64,000 nt of DNA from Antarcticibacterium sp. 1MA-6-2 (GCF_021535135.1 NZ_CP091036.1:2666001-2730000), one strand, 5' to 3'. Numbered from the stretch's first letter, positions 48,781-59,483 are shown. Notes: generated from the letters alone by a model not told the origin. Numbers and translations are program-made.

Positions 48781-49437
48781 TTATGAAGCTGCAATTTCCT
48801 GGATCTCATTTGATGGAATAACTTTATTCACATAACCATTGTTAGCCACTTTAATCATAGCTTCGGCAATAGTTTCAGGATCAATTGAGCGGTATTTTTT
48901 TAGGGGACCTATGAGCGCGTAGTTTAATACTTTCATCGCATAAATTGCCAAATTTTCAAAGGTTCGTGTTTCCTCCCGGTCCCCGGCGATCAGGGAAGGT
49001 TCAAAAATATAAGTTTCAGGGATTCTTTGTGCCAGCACCTCTTGCTCCATTTCACCTTTAGTTTTATTATAAAACATTTTACTTTTTGGATCGGCACCAA
49101 GAGCGGAGATTACCAAAAACTTTTCAATGCCGTTTTCCCTGGCCAGTTTGGCAGCAGCTACAGGAATCCCATAATCTATTTTTTTATAAACTTCTTCATT
49201 AGGAGTTTTACTTTTCGTAGTACCTATACAGCAGTAAACCACATCTGCTTTAAATAAATCTTTTTGATTCTCAAGCTTAAATAGATCAACAAGATGTTCT
49301 TCAACTTTCCTGTTCTTAACGGCAGCACTGCTTCGGGAGAATAAAATTATCTTCTCATACCTCGCATCATTTAATAATTTCTGAAGTAAGATTCCTCCGG
49401 TTAATCCTGTAGCTCCAAGGAGAATTGCTGTTTTCAT
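48781..49437 (-). CDS. NAD(P)H-binding atypical SDR (HTATIP2-like)
   Basis: A 218-residue Rossmann-fold oxidoreductase-like protein. The nucleotide-binding motif is LLGATGLTGGILLQKLL at the N-terminus, followed by VVYCCIGTTKSK near residue 69 and YNKTKGEMEQEVL, with the YxxxK-like pair. It belongs to atypical SDRs near HTATIP2/YwnB. The substrate is unknown. It is co-oriented with the CYTH gene. Confidence 0.85.
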   Translation of the reverse strand: MKTAILLGATGLTGGILLQKLLNDARYEKIILFSRSSAAVKNRKVEEHLVDLFKLENQKDLFKADVVYCCIGTTKSKTPNEEVYKKIDYGIPVAAAKLARENGIEKFLVISALGADPKSKMFYNKTKGEMEQEVLAQRIPETYIFEPSLIAGDREETRTFENLAIYAMKVLNYALIGPLKKYRSIDPETIAEAMIKVANNGYVNKVIPSNEIQEIAAS

Positions 49438-49601
49438 ACAAAATCATTTTGCTTCCTAATCACCCGATCAGGATTCTTAAAGATAACACATTGACAGAAA
49501 ATTTATATGCAAAGTGAAAGTTAGGCTTCTTCAACAGTAATTTCCCGGGCAGGATAGAAATTCAGAAGAAAATTAAAGAAGAAGAGCGGCCTTACTTTCA
49601 C

Positions 49602-49609
49602 TAAATTTG
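49602..49609 (+). promoter_or_regulatory. -7 promoter element before dinB
   Basis: TAAATTTG matches TAnnTTTG and ends four bases before the GTG codon at 49614, so the dinB transcript would be leaderless or the true start is slightly downstream. Confidence 0.5.
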
Positions 49610-49613
49610 TAAG

Positions 49614-50706
49614 GTGAAAGAAGGGCATCTTTTAAGGAAAATTATTCATATTGATATGGATGCTTTTTACGCATCGGTGGAGCAACTGGATAATCCTGAA
49701 CTGCAGGGGAAACCTATTGCGGTGGGTGGTAGCGAAGAAAGAGGAGTGGTAGCAGCGGCAAGTTATGAGGCACGAAAATTCGGCGTTAAAAGTGCTATGA
49801 GCAGCATCATCGCCAAACGCAATTGCCCTCACCTTATTTTTGTAAGGCCCAGATTTGATCGATATAAAGAAATCTCCACCCGCATAAGGGAAATATTTTA
49901 TGAGTACACAGATTTGGTGGAGCCTCTTTCCCTGGATGAAGCTTACCTGGATGTCACCGAAAACAAAAAAGGACACCCCAGCGCGACACTAATAGCACGT
50001 GAAATTCGCCAAATTATTAAGGAAAGAACTGGTCTTAATGCCTCTGCTTAGTATCTCAATCAACAAATTTATAGCAAAAGTTGCCAGTGATATTAATAAA
50101 CCTAACGGGCAAAAAACAGTAAATCCCGAAGAGGTCGAGGAATTCCTCGAAAAATTACAGATAAGGAAGTTCTACGGGGTGGGAAAGGTCACTGCCGAAA
50201 AAATGTACCAGCTGGGCATATTTAAGGGAGTCGATCTAAAGAAAAAAACTGAAGAATTTCTTACGGAACAATTTGGCAAAAGTGGAAGTTACTACTACAA
50301 AGTGGTGAGGGGAATTCATAACAGCGAAGTTAAACCTAACCGAATAAGAAAGTCTCTTGGTGCCGAAAGAACTTTTGATGAAAATATATCTTCAGAAATT
50401 TTTATGCTCGAGAGATTGAAAAATATTTCTGAAGAGATAGAAAGAAGATTACAAAGAGGTGGGGTTGCAGGCAAAACTATAACCCTTAAGATTAAGTACA
50501 GTGACTTTAGCCTGCATACCCGAAGCAAAACTCTCCCTTTCTACATTTCCAGTAAAGATCTGATTTTAGAAAACGCCAAGGAGTTACTCTATCAGGAAAG
50601 GATGAAAGAATCGGTGAGATTGCTGGGGATTTCGCTCTCTAATCTCAATACAGAGAAACCGGAAAAAAAACTGGAAATAGTAGTTCAACTAAAGTTCGAT
50701 TTCTAG
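49614..50706 (+). CDS. dinB: DNA polymerase IV (frame broken at 50046-50052)
   Basis: Y-family translesion polymerase, about 363 residues after correction. Catalytic motifs are [15 protein letters not shown] (Asp, near residue 14) and [13 protein letters not shown] (Asp-Glu, near residue 105); the [19 protein letters not shown] motif, the helix-hairpin-helix [16 protein letters not shown] and the little-finger domain follow. The break is at NASA-G-ISINKF: GCCGGT expected, GCTTAGT observed. GTG 49614 is the first start in frame; an internal ATG at residue 15 would remove the first catalytic Asp strand. Followed by a terminator. Confidence 0.93.
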
Positions 50707-50715
50707 AGTAGAAAC

Positions 50716-50750
50716 AAAAAACCTCCCAAATTGCTCCGGGAGGTTTTTTT
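50716..50750. terminator. Terminator shared by dinB and pyk
   Basis: AAAAACCTCCC and GGGAGGTTTTT pair around AAATTGCTCC; A- and T-runs flank it, so it can stop both convergent genes. Confidence 0.85.
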
Positions 50751-50774
50751 CATTGGTGGTATTAGCCTGACTTC

Positions 50775-52208
50775 TTATGAAGAAATTTCTGAAACTCTTA
50801 AAGTATTTACCATACCTCTATCTGTAATAGGCATAGCGGCCAGATTAATCACGAAATCCCCGTTTTCAACATATCCGTTTTCACAGGCAATACGATTAAT
50901 ATCTTCTATGGTTTCATCTGTACTTGCATACTTATCGTAATAGAAAGCTCTCACTCCCCAAAGCAAACTAAGTTGATACAAAATTCGTTCGTTTGAAGTG
51001 AATACCAGTATATTGGATTCAGGTCTCCAGGCAGAAATCTGGAATGCTGTATAACCACTATTGGTAAGAGTACAAATTGCTTTTGCTTTAATCTCATTTG
51101 CCATGGTAGCAGCATGATAGCAAATAGCCTTTGTAATATATCTTCTTGTTCTAATGTGTGGTGGATCGTGAGGAACTTTAATAAGAGGAGAATTCTCTAC
51201 ACTCTTAATAATTTGAGTCATTTTTTGGATCACCTGTACAGGATAATTTCCAACAGATGTTTCTCCACTTAACATTACAGCATCTGCACCATCCATAACT
51301 GAATTGGCAACGTCATTAACTTCTGCCCTTGTAGGAGTAAGACTGGTAATCATCGTCTCCATCATTTGAGTGGCAATAATTACGGGTATTCGGGCCTTTT
51401 TTGCTGTGAGTACCAGTTGCTTTTGAATAAGTGGTACCTCCTGGGCAGGAATTTCAACTCCAAGATCTCCACGTGCAACCATTAATCCGTCACAGTAGGC
51501 TACAATTTTGTCAATATTCTTAACCCCTTCAGGTTTTTCAATTTTAGAAATAATTGGAATTTTATAATCACTGTGCTCTTTAATAATATTCTGCAATCCT
51601 ATAAGGTCTTGCTCGTGTCTTACAAACGAAAGAGCTATCCAATCCACCTTAAGCTCACACGCAAAAATTGCATCTTTTACATCTTTCTCAGTTAATGCTG
51701 GAAGAGAAATATTTGTATTAGGAAGATTCACACCTTTCTTGGATTTTAAAGGCCCACCCTGGATCACTTTTGTGACAACTTCATCTTTTTTGTTAGTACT
51801 AACTATTTCAAAGATCAATTTTCCATCGTCTAACAGAATTCTTTCACCTTTTTCCACGTCCTGCGGAAACTTATCATAATTCATATAAACTCTGGAGGCA
51901 GTTCCTTCAAATTTTTCCCCGGTAGCAAAGACTATTTCATCTCCAGGATTCACTACAACCTCCTCTTTCATCACCCCAACCCTAAGCTTGGGACCTTGTA
52001 AATCGGCCAGAATAGCAGTGCTGTAGCCAAATTCCTGATTAAGATCTCGTATCATTTGAACCCTCTCCTTTACATCATCATAATTTGCGTGAGAGAAATT
52101 GACCCTAAACACATTTACACCCTCTTCCATCATATCTTTCAATACCGATCTTGTGCTTGTGGCTGGGCCTAAAGTGGCTACTATTTTGGTTCTTTTATTT
52201 ACTGGCAT
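50775..52208 (-). CDS. pyk: Pyruvate kinase
   Basis: Converts phosphoenolpyruvate and ADP to pyruvate and ATP. The 477-residue protein shows KIVATLGPATST at the N-terminus, VFRVNFSHANYDD, a B-domain, the active-site stretch IISKIEKPEGVKN, LMVARGDLGVEIPAQEVP and the SGETSVGNYP motif, with a C-terminal regulatory domain. Its start is directly next to the IPExxxVDY gene stop (one base overlap), an arrangement conserved in Bacteroidota. Frame intact. Confidence 0.97.
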   Translation of the reverse strand: MPVNKRTKIVATLGPATSTRSVLKDMMEEGVNVFRVNFSHANYDDVKERVQMIRDLNQEFGYSTAILADLQGPKLRVGVMKEEVVVNPGDEIVFATGEKFEGTASRVYMNYDKFPQDVEKGERILLDDGKLIFEIVSTNKKDEVVTKVIQGGPLKSKKGVNLPNTNISLPALTEKDVKDAIFACELKVDWIALSFVRHEQDLIGLQNIIKEHSDYKIPIISKIEKPEGVKNIDKIVAYCDGLMVARGDLGVEIPAQEVPLIQKQLVLTAKKARIPVIIATQMMETMITSLTPTRAEVNDVANSVMDGADAVMLSGETSVGNYPVQVIQKMTQIIKSVENSPLIKVPHDPPHIRTRRYITKAICYHAATMANEIKAKAICTLTNSGYTAFQISAWRPESNILVFTSNERILYQLSLLWGVRAFYYDKYASTDETIEDINRIACENGYVENGDFVINLAAMPITDRGMVNTLRVSEISS

Positions 52209-52690
52209 TATTCTAATATTAAATTACTTTTTGATTTTAGTTGATTTGGATCAACTTCATAAGTGGTTTGTACGTTAGGAATAGAGGCTAATTTAGCTAC
52301 CATTATTTGGATATCCTCTCCATTTTCATCATCTATCTTTAAAAAGTAGTCTACCTCCTTATATTCAGGAATTAAATAGGTAACCTGTGGAGAGACTTCT
52401 TCCTCAACAAAAAGTGATCCTGAACTCACAACTTTCTTTACCGGACCTTTAAATTTGTTTTTGATTAGATTATATGTGCGGTATTTCTCCGGTTCCTTAA
52501 AAGTATATAATGGATAGAGCGCCTGTATGTTTCCGTGGTTAAAGTCAACATCAATGCGAGCTCTTTTAAGGCAAATTTGTAATTGCCTGTTTAGATAAAA
52601 AGCTAATTTATATTCTTCCAAAGAACTGTGAATGGCCAGTAAATGATAATCTTCCTCCACATCATCTATTACCAATTTGTGGGATAACAT
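52208..52690 (-). CDS. IPExxxVDY family protein
   Basis: A 160-residue member of the Bacteroidota-specific IPExxxVDY family; the name-giving motif is IPEYKEVDYF near residue 116. It has no signal peptide, no cysteine cluster and no known catalytic motif. The location between rnc and pyk is the standard one in Flavobacteriia. Function is not known. Confidence 0.9.
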   Translation of the reverse strand: MLSHKLVIDDVEEDYHLLAIHSSLEEYKLAFYLNRQLQICLKRARIDVDFNHGNIQALYPLYTFKEPEKYRTYNLIKNKFKGPVKKVVSSGSLFVEEEVSPQVTYLIPEYKEVDYFLKIDDENGEDIQIMVAKLASIPNVQTTYEVDPNQLKSKSNLILE

Positions 52691-52797
52691 ACTTCTAAAC
52701 TTTAGTGATAAAGATAAAATAAGATTGCCAAATTATGATATTTTGACCGACATTTTTAGGATATAACTACGAAAACGTTATAGTGTTAGCCAAAATC

Positions 52798-53535
52798 TTA
52801 TTCTCCTTCTATTCTATTTTGGAGGGCATAGAAGGCTCTCTTTGAGGCCTTTTCTTCAGCTTTCTTTTTGGAGGTGGCACGGGCTTTTGCGACTACTCTC
52901 TCGTCAATTCTCAGTTTAACTGCAAAATGCTTAATCTCGTCATTCCCTGTATCATCATAAACCTCAAAATTGAAATTCTTTTTGGTTTTTTGGCACCACT
53001 CTATAAGAAGACTCTTGTAACTAATGACTCTTCCCTCGAGTTGTTCAATATCCACATAGGGATTGATCACCCTTTCATAAATAAATCTTTTGCAGTATTT
53101 ATAACCTCTATCCCAGTAAATAGCTCCTATTAATGCTTCAAACAGGTTGCCATGAATATTAGCACCAAATTGAGATTTTGGAATGTTGGTTTGCACAAAG
53201 TCTATTAAGTTAAGGTCTTTTCCCAGCTCATTTAAATGTTTCCGGCTAACTATCTTTGATCGCATTTTGGTAAGATAACCCTCATTTCCGCCGGGTACTG
53301 TTTTAAATAAGTATCCCGCAATAACCGCACTTAACATGGCATCTCCTAAAAATTCAAGTCTTTCAAAATTTACTGCGTTGCCTTGTTTATCCTTCTGGTT
53401 TAGCGATCTATGTGTAAAAGCCTTTTGATAATGAGCTACATCCTTTGGTTTAAACCCAAGGATCTTTTGCATAGCAATAAAAAAATTCCCGTCTTTAGAA
53501 GAACGGGAATTTAATATGTTACGAATAACACTCAT
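52798..53535 (-). CDS. rnc: Ribonuclease III
   Basis: Double-stranded-RNA endonuclease for rRNA and mRNA processing. The 245-residue protein has the signature NFERLEFLGDAMLSAVIA near residue 57 with the catalytic Glu and Asp, NLFEALIGAIYWDRGYK near residue 130, and a C-terminal dsRNA-binding domain (SYKSLLIEWCQKT ... KKKAEEKASKRAFYAL). Adjacent to fabF and acpP as in many bacteria; the gap to fabF is 5 bases. Confidence 0.95.
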   Translation of the reverse strand: MSVIRNILNSRSSKDGNFFIAMQKILGFKPKDVAHYQKAFTHRSLNQKDKQGNAVNFERLEFLGDAMLSAVIAGYLFKTVPGGNEGYLTKMRSKIVSRKHLNELGKDLNLIDFVQTNIPKSQFGANIHGNLFEALIGAIYWDRGYKYCKRFIYERVINPYVDIEQLEGRVISYKSLLIEWCQKTKKNFNFEVYDDTGNDEIKHFAVKLRIDERVVAKARATSKKKAEEKASKRAFYALQNRIEGE

Positions 53536-53540
53536 TGGTA

Positions 53541-54794
53541 TTACTCATTTAATTTTTTAAAAATTACACAGGCATTATGACCTCCAAATCCAAAGGTGTT
53601 ACTCATTACTACATCAACCTCTCTCTTTTGTGCTTTATTCAAAGTAAGATTTAACTCTGGATCGATATTTTCGTCCGGATGTTCATGGTTAATTGTAGGA
53701 GGTACAATCCCATATTTCATGGATAGAATTGTTGAAATTGCTTCAATCGCCCCTGCAGCGCCTAATAAATGCCCGGTCATGGATTTAGTGGAATTAATAC
53801 TAATGTTCTTTGCGTGCTCTCCAAAAACAATTTTTATCGCCTTTAGTTCAGCCACATCTCCCAAAGGAGTAGAGGTACCATGAGTATTAATCGCATCAAC
53901 CTCTTCAGGCTTTATTCCGGCATTGCGTAAACAATTCTTCATTACCGCAACCACACCTGTTCCTTCTGGATGAGGAGCTGTCATGTGATAGGCATCAGAA
54001 GATAATCCTCCTCCAATAAACTCAGCGTAAATTTTTGCTCCACGTGCTTTTGCGTGCTCATATTCCTCAAGTACAATTGCCCCTGCTCCCTCTCCCAGAA
54101 CAAATCCATCCCGGGTTGCATCAAAAGGCCTTGAAGCTGTTTCAGGACTCTCATTTCTGGTTGACAGTGCATGCATAGCATTAAAACCTCCCATTCCCGC
54201 CAGTGTTACCGCAGCCTCAGATCCTCCTGAAATTATAATATCACTGTAGCCCAGTCTTATATAATTTAAAGCATCTATCATTGCATTCGCTGCAGACGCA
54301 CAAGCAGAAACCGTAGTATAATTAGGCCCCATAAGACCATGGCGAATAGAGATATTACCGGGAGCAATATCTGCTATCATCTTAGGAATAAAAAATGGAT
54401 TAAATCGAGGGGTACCGTCACTAGTAGCGAAATTAGTAACTTCATCCTGGAAAGTCTCCAGTCCTCCTATCCCTGCACCCCAGATAACTCCCACACGGGT
54501 TTTATCTATAGCATCCATGTCTAAATCGGAGTCTTTAATTGCTTCGTCTGAAGCAACTATGGCATACTGTGCAAACCTGTCCAGCTTTCTTGCCTCTTTG
54601 CGATCAAAGAAATCGAGAACATTAAAATTTTTGAGTTCACAAGCGAATTTAGTTTTGAATTTATCGGCATCAAAATAGGTAATAGGAGCACTTCCGCTTT
54701 TTCCGGCCACCAATGCATTCCAATATTCTTCAACATTGTTTCCAATAGGTGTCAAGGCTCCCAGGCCCGTAATTACAACTCGCTTTAACTCCAT
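53541..54794 (-). CDS. fabF: Beta-ketoacyl-ACP synthase II
   Basis: Elongating condensing enzyme of type II fatty-acid synthesis. The 417-residue protein has the thiolase-fold catalytic triad: Cys in TVSACASAANAM near residue 164, His in NTHGTSTPLGD near residue 304 and His in KSMTGHLLGAAGA near residue 341. The N-terminus RVVITGLGALTPIGN is typical. It lies 18 bases downstream of acpP and is probably in one operon with acpP and rnc. Confidence 0.97.
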   Translation of the reverse strand: MELKRVVITGLGALTPIGNNVEEYWNALVAGKSGSAPITYFDADKFKTKFACELKNFNVLDFFDRKEARKLDRFAQYAIVASDEAIKDSDLDMDAIDKTRVGVIWGAGIGGLETFQDEVTNFATSDGTPRFNPFFIPKMIADIAPGNISIRHGLMGPNYTTVSACASAANAMIDALNYIRLGYSDIIISGGSEAAVTLAGMGGFNAMHALSTRNESPETASRPFDATRDGFVLGEGAGAIVLEEYEHAKARGAKIYAEFIGGGLSSDAYHMTAPHPEGTGVVAVMKNCLRNAGIKPEEVDAINTHGTSTPLGDVAELKAIKIVFGEHAKNISINSTKSMTGHLLGAAGAIEAISTILSMKYGIVPPTINHEHPDENIDPELNLTLNKAQKREVDVVMSNTFGFGGHNACVIFKKLNE

Positions 54795-54812
54795 AAAAGT
54801 ACTTTCCTGTTT

Positions 54813-55046
54813 TTATTTTGCGTTTTCAATATAAGAAATTGCCTGACCAACTGTGGCAATGTTTTCTGCCTGGTCGTCTGGAATTTGGATATCAAATTCC
54901 TTTTCGAATTCCATAATTAATTCCACAGTGTCTAATGAATCAGCGCCCAAGTCGTTAGTGAAGCTAGCTTCGTTTACAACTTCATTCTCGTCAACTCCTA
55001 ACTTGTCAACGATAATCGCTTTTACTCTTGATGCAATGTCTGACAT
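54813..55046 (-). CDS. acpP: Acyl carrier protein
   Basis: A 77-residue acidic four-helix protein. The 4'-phosphopantetheine serine is in [16 protein letters not shown] at residue 37. It carries growing acyl chains in fatty-acid synthesis and is the first gene of the acpP-fabF-rnc unit on the reverse strand. Confidence 0.97.
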   Translation of the reverse strand: MSDIASRVKAIIVDKLGVDENEVVNEASFTNDLGADSLDTVELIMEFEKEFDIQIPDDQAENIATVGQAISYIENAK

Positions 55047-55075
55047 AATATTCTATTTTAATTTTGATTAGGTGG

Positions 55076-55083
55076 CAAAAATA
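55076..55083 (-). promoter_or_regulatory. -7 promoter element before acpP
   Basis: TATTTTTG on the reverse strand matches TAnnTTTG and lies 30 bases upstream of the acpP start, between the divergent acpP and purN genes. Confidence 0.55.
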
Positions 55084-55192
55084 AAAAACTTTATTTTAAA
55101 ACCGGATTTTACTTGAAAAATGTGAATGTAATTTACGTAAATTTCATTTAAAGCCTTTAAATTTACCCTTAATTATTGTTAAGACTTTCCAA

Positions 55193-55795
55193 TTGAAGCC
55201 AACACAAAATACGTCCCCGGGCAAAATAGTAATCTTTGCATCGGGCTCGGGAACTAATGCAGAAAATATTATACGATACTTCCAAAATTCTGAAATCGCA
55301 AGAGTCTCGGCAGTTTTTTCCAATAACAGATCAGCAAAAGTTTTGAAAAGAGCTCATGATCTTAATGTTACAGCCCTACATTTTGACCGCGAAGCATTTT
55401 ATGAAACTAATGAGGTTCTCAATGTATTAAAAGATCTTAAGCCTGATCTTATTGTTCTTGCAGGTTTCCTTTGGCTTTTCCCTTCAAAGATCCTAAAGAA
55501 GTTTCCCAACCGGGTGATAAATATTCATCCTGCCCTCCTTCCTAAATATGGTGGAAAAGGCATGTTTGGAGATGCCGTACACAAGGCTGTTATTGAACAG
55601 AAAGAAATAGAAACAGGAATTACGATACACTACGTAAATGAAAATTATGATGAAGGGGCAGTTATTTTCCAGGCCACCACTCCTGTTACTCCAAATATGA
55701 CAGCTGCTGAAGTTGCTGAAAACATACACCAGTTAGAGTATCAACATTTCCCTCAGGTCATCGAAAATCTTCTGCAAAAAAGAAATAATGAGTAG
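55193..55795 (+). CDS. purN: Phosphoribosylglycinamide formyltransferase
   Basis: Transfers the formyl group from 10-formyl-THF to GAR in purine synthesis. The 200-residue protein has the N-terminal GKIVIFASGSGTNAENII, NIHPALLPKYGGKGMFG with the catalytic Asn-His, and TGITIHYVNENYDEGAVIFQ with the catalytic Asp. The apparent start is TTG 55193, with no ATG upstream. Its last codons overlap the rnhA start by 8 bases. Confidence 0.94.
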   Translation: MKPTQNTSPGKIVIFASGSGTNAENIIRYFQNSEIARVSAVFSNNRSAKVLKRAHDLNVTALHFDREAFYETNEVLNVLKDLKPDLIVLAGFLWLFPSKILKKFPNRVINIHPALLPKYGGKGMFGDAVHKAVIEQKEIETGITIHYVNENYDEGAVIFQATTPVTPNMTAAEVAENIHQLEYQHFPQVIENLLQKRNNE

Positions 55796-56255
55796 CGCCA
55801 ACGTACATATTTATACAGATGGAGCTGCAAGAGGAAATCCTGGCCCAGGTGGTTTTGGTATAGTGATGGAATGGGTAGGCAAGCCTTACAAAAAAGAATT
55901 CTCCCAGGGTTACAAACACACAACGAACAACAGAATGGAATTACTGGCTGTGATTGAAGCTTTACGGAAGCTGAAAAATCCAGGAACGCAGGTAATAGTC
56001 TTTACAGATTCCAAGTATGTTGTTGATGCAGTTATGAAAGGCTGGCTTTTTGGATGGGAAAAGAAAAATTTTAAAGGGAAAAAAAATGAAGACCTGTGGC
56101 GGGAATTTTTAAAAGAATTCCGAAAGCACCAGGTGGAGTTTAAATGGATTCGCGGGCATAACAATCATCCACAAAATGAGCGGTGCGATACCCTTGCAGT
56201 TGAGGCTTCCAAAAAAACAAGATTACTTATAGATTCGGGTTTTGTAGAAAATTAA
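55788..56255 (+). CDS. rnhA: Ribonuclease HI
   Basis: Cleaves the RNA strand of RNA-DNA hybrids. The 155-residue protein has all four acidic residues: Asp in IYTDGAARGNPG (residue 11), Glu in NNRMELLAVIEAL, Asp in VFTDSKYVVDAV and Asp in ERCDTLAVEA, plus the GHNNHP loop with the catalytic His. Overlaps purN by 8 bases. Confidence 0.95.
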   Translation: MSSANVHIYTDGAARGNPGPGGFGIVMEWVGKPYKKEFSQGYKHTTNNRMELLAVIEALRKLKNPGTQVIVFTDSKYVVDAVMKGWLFGWEKKNFKGKKNEDLWREFLKEFRKHQVEFKWIRGHNNHPQNERCDTLAVEASKKTRLLIDSGFVEN

Positions 56256-56380
56256 AAAGCTTAATTTCTATATTTTCATTCTCGCCAGCTCCCCATAGGG
56301 CATCTTTAATTTACTCAAAATTTATTTTATCTCTTCGACTTCTTCATCCCCTTATAATTTAATCCTTCTAAAACAAAACG

Positions 56381-56388
56381 TATATTTG
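56381..56388 (+). promoter_or_regulatory. -7 promoter element before the PfkB-family gene
   Basis: TATATTTG matches TAnnTTTG; the ATG at 56412 lies 24 bases downstream. The 130 bases between rnhA and this promoter hold no gene. Confidence 0.55.
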
Positions 56389-56411
56389 CACCTCAATTTT
56401 GAAAAGTCATT

Positions 56412-57352
56412 ATGAGTAAATTATTAATAGTAGGTACTGTCGCCTTTGATGCAATTGAAACTCCTTTTGGAAAAACAGATAAGATCTTAGGAGGTGCAGC
56501 CACTTATATTGGACTTTCTTCTGCTCAATTTGAGATAGATAATGCTATAGTTTCAGTGGTTGGAGAGGATTTTCCGCAGGAACATCTTGACCTTTTAACT
56601 GGAAACGGTATTAATATTGACGGAATAGAAATAGTAAAAGGGGGAAAAACCTTCTTCTGGAGTGGCAAATATCACAACGACCTTAATTCACGGGACACTT
56701 TAGAGACTCAACTCAATGTTTTGGCAGATTTTAATCCTGTTGTACCAAAGGAATATCAGGATTCAGAGTTCGTAATGCTCGGCAACCTTCACCCACTGGT
56801 TCAAATAAGTGTACTTGAGCAGGTAAAATCTCCCAGGCTTGTAGTACTGGACACCATGAACTTTTGGATGGATAACGCTCTGGAAGATCTTCTAAAAGTT
56901 ATTGCTAAAGTTGATGTTATCACGATTAATGATGAAGAGGCACGCCAGTTAACAGGAGAGCACTCTTTAGTAAAGGCTGCAAGAAAGATTGCAGAAATGG
57001 GACCCAAATATGTAGTAATCAAAAAAGGGGAAAATGGAGCTTTACTGTTCCACGAAGGAAAAATATTCTTTGCACCCGCATTACCATTAGAAGAAGTGTT
57101 TGATCCAACAGGTGCAGGTGATACCTTTGTTTAGGTGGCTTTACAGGATATCTTGCCCAAACAGGAGATATTTCATTTGAAAATATGAAGAATGCCGTAA
57201 TTTATGGCTCCACACTTGCCTCTTTTTCCGTAGAAAAATTTGGAACTGAAAGAATGGAAATGCTTTCCCGGGAGGAGATACAGTCCCGTATGAAAGAATT
57301 TAAGAATTTAACACAATTCAATATAGAATTAACCCCAAACAAGGCCCTGTAA
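56412..57352 (+). CDS. PfkB-family sugar/nucleoside kinase (frame broken at 57129-57136)
   Basis: Ribokinase-type carbohydrate kinase, about 312 residues after correction. N-terminal LLIVGTVAFDAIETPFGK and GGAATYIGLSSAQF, and the C-terminal anion-hole motif VFDPTGAGDTF-A-GGF with the catalytic Asp. The break falls exactly in that motif: GCCGGT (Ala-Gly) is expected, GTTTAGGT is present (two bases extra). The tail continues FTGYLAQTGDISFENMKNAV to a stop at 57350. Substrate may be a sugar or nucleoside. A terminator follows. Confidence 0.9.
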
Positions 57353-57369
57353 TTTCAGGGCTTTTTTTG
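57343..57369 (+). terminator. Terminator between the PfkB gene and purF
   Basis: GGCCCTG and CAGGGCT form a stem around TAATTT, followed by TTTTTT. The stem overlaps the last codons of the kinase gene. Confidence 0.7.
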
Positions 57370-57409
57370 TGACTAACAAACCTCAACACCTGAAGCTGAA
57401 TAACCAACT

Positions 57410-59308
57410 ATGAGTGACGCTTTAAAACATGAATGTGGAATAGCATTAATCCGGCTACTTAAACCACTGGAGTTCTACAAAGAAAAATATGGAACTGCTT
57501 TTTACGGGGTAAATAAAATGTACCTCCTAATGGAGAAACAGCACAACCGCGGACAGGATGGTGCTTAGTTTTGCCAGTATTAAACTTAATACGCAACCCG
57601 GTGAGAGATATATAAGCCGACTTAGATCTAACGCCGCACAGCCTATTCAGGATATTTTTAATCAAATAAATGAGCGAATTAATGAAGAGATAGCTCAAAA
57701 TCCTGAATATGCAGATGATGTCGCTCTTCAAAAAAAGCATGTGCCTTATATAGGTGAATTGTTTTTAGGGCATGTACGTTATGGCACCTTTGGAAAAAAC
57801 AGCATTGAAAGTGTACACCCTTTTCTTCGCCAAAATAATTGGATGCACAGGAACCTCATTGTGGCTGGTAATTTTAACATGACAAATGTCTTCCAGCTTT
57901 TCAATAATCTTGTAGAACTGGGGCAACATCCTAAAGAGCGGGCAGATACTGTTACCGTAATGGAAAAGATAGGCCATTTCCTGGATGATGAAGTTAGAAA
58001 GCTCTATAAAAAATTAAAGAAGGAAGGTTATAATAAAGTAAGTGCCTCTCCACAAATAGCTGAACGTTTAAACGTTGCAAAAATCCTCAGGAAATCTGCA
58101 AAAAACTGGGATGGAGGTTATGCTATGGCAGGGCTTCTTGGACATGGGGATTCTTTTGTTCTCAGGGATCCGGCAGGAATCCGCCCGGCGTATTATTACC
58201 AGGATGATGAAGTAGTAGTGGTAGCTTCTGAAAGGCGGTAATACAAACCGTTTTCAATGTAGATTTTAAGGATGTAAAAGAACTGGATCCCGGACATGCG
58301 ATCATAACCAAAAAGAACGGAGAAGTAAGAATTAAACAGATTTTAGAACCCCTTGAGCGTAAGGCCTGTTCTTTCGAAAGAATTTATTTCTCCCGTGGTA
58401 GTGATTCGGAAATTTATAAGGAGCGCAAAATGCTTGGCCGTTTATTAATGCCGGAAGTATTAAAGTCAATAGGACACGATACCATAAACACTGTTTTCTC
58501 CTATATTCCCAATACTGCGGAAACTTCTTTCTACGGAATGGTGGAAGCTGCACAGGACGAATTGAGTAAACAAAAGAATGAAGCAATTCTTGCTGAGAAA
58601 GATTCTCTTACAGATGAACGCCTGAAGCAGATATTGGATTACAGGTTAAGAACTGAAAAGATCGCCATCAAAGATGTAAAATTGAGGACCTTTATAACTG
58701 AAGATAGCAGCCGCGACGATCTTGTAGCTCACGTATATGATGTCACATACGGTGTCGTAAGACCCGAAGACAATCTCGTTATCATTGATGACAGTATAGT
58801 GAGAGGTACTACTTTAAAAAAGAGTATTATAAAAATGCTGGACCGTTTGAACCCTAAGCAGCTTGTAGTGGTATCCTCGGCTCCTCAAATAAGATATCCC
58901 GATTGTTATGGAATTGATATGGCGAGGCTTGAAGATCTTGTAGCTTTTAGGGCGGCTTTAGATCTATTAAAAGACACTAACCAGTACGACATAGTAGATG
59001 AGGTATATAGAAAGTGTAAACTCCAGGTTGAACTGGAAGATGCAGAGGTGCAGAATTTTGTGAAGGAGATCTATACTCCCTTCAACGATCAGCAAATCTC
59101 TGATAAAATTGCCGAGTTGTTAAGTGAGCCAGAGGTGAAAACAAAAGTGAAGATTATCTATCAAACGGTAGAGAATTTACATATGGCCTGTCCAAAAAAT
59201 TTGGGGGACTGGTATTTTACAGGAGATTATCCAACTTTTGGTGGTAACAGGGTGGTAAACCGCGCCTTCATTAACTTTTATGAAGGTAGTAAAGATCGTG
59301 CATACTAG
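57410..59308 (+). CDS. purF: Amidophosphoribosyltransferase (two frame breaks)
   Basis: First committed step of purine synthesis: PRPP plus glutamine to phosphoribosylamine. The long Bacteroidota form has about 632 residues. The N-terminal nucleophile is Cys near residue 9 in HECGIALIRL; the glutaminase domain has EKQHNRGQDG-A-G-FASIK and GHVRYGTFG, and the PRPP loop is LVIIDDSIVRGTTLKK near residue 465. Breaks: 57563-57569 (GCTTAGT where GCCGGT is required) and 58235-58239 (GCGGT where ASERPVIQT needs GCCGGT, one C lost). The two shifts cancel in length. Confidence 0.95.
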
Positions 59309-59452
59309 CATTTAATAGCCATAAAACGCCTCAAAAGTGCATTTCAACTAATATTCGGGCACTTCATCTAAAAATATTTGTGCGGCTGGAGTTATGATGT
59401 ATATTAGCAGAGCCATAGCATAAGTAGGTTAAGTTCATGGTAGATTTGGGGC

Positions 59453-59483
59453 AAAAAAAGGTGGATTCTCATCCGCCTTTTTT
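59453..59483 (+). terminator. Terminator-like hairpin downstream of purF
   Basis: AAAAAAAGGTGGAT and ATCCGCCTTTTTTT pair around TCTC. It lies about 145 bases past purF; the DNA between (59309-59450) holds no gene that I can support. Confidence 0.75.
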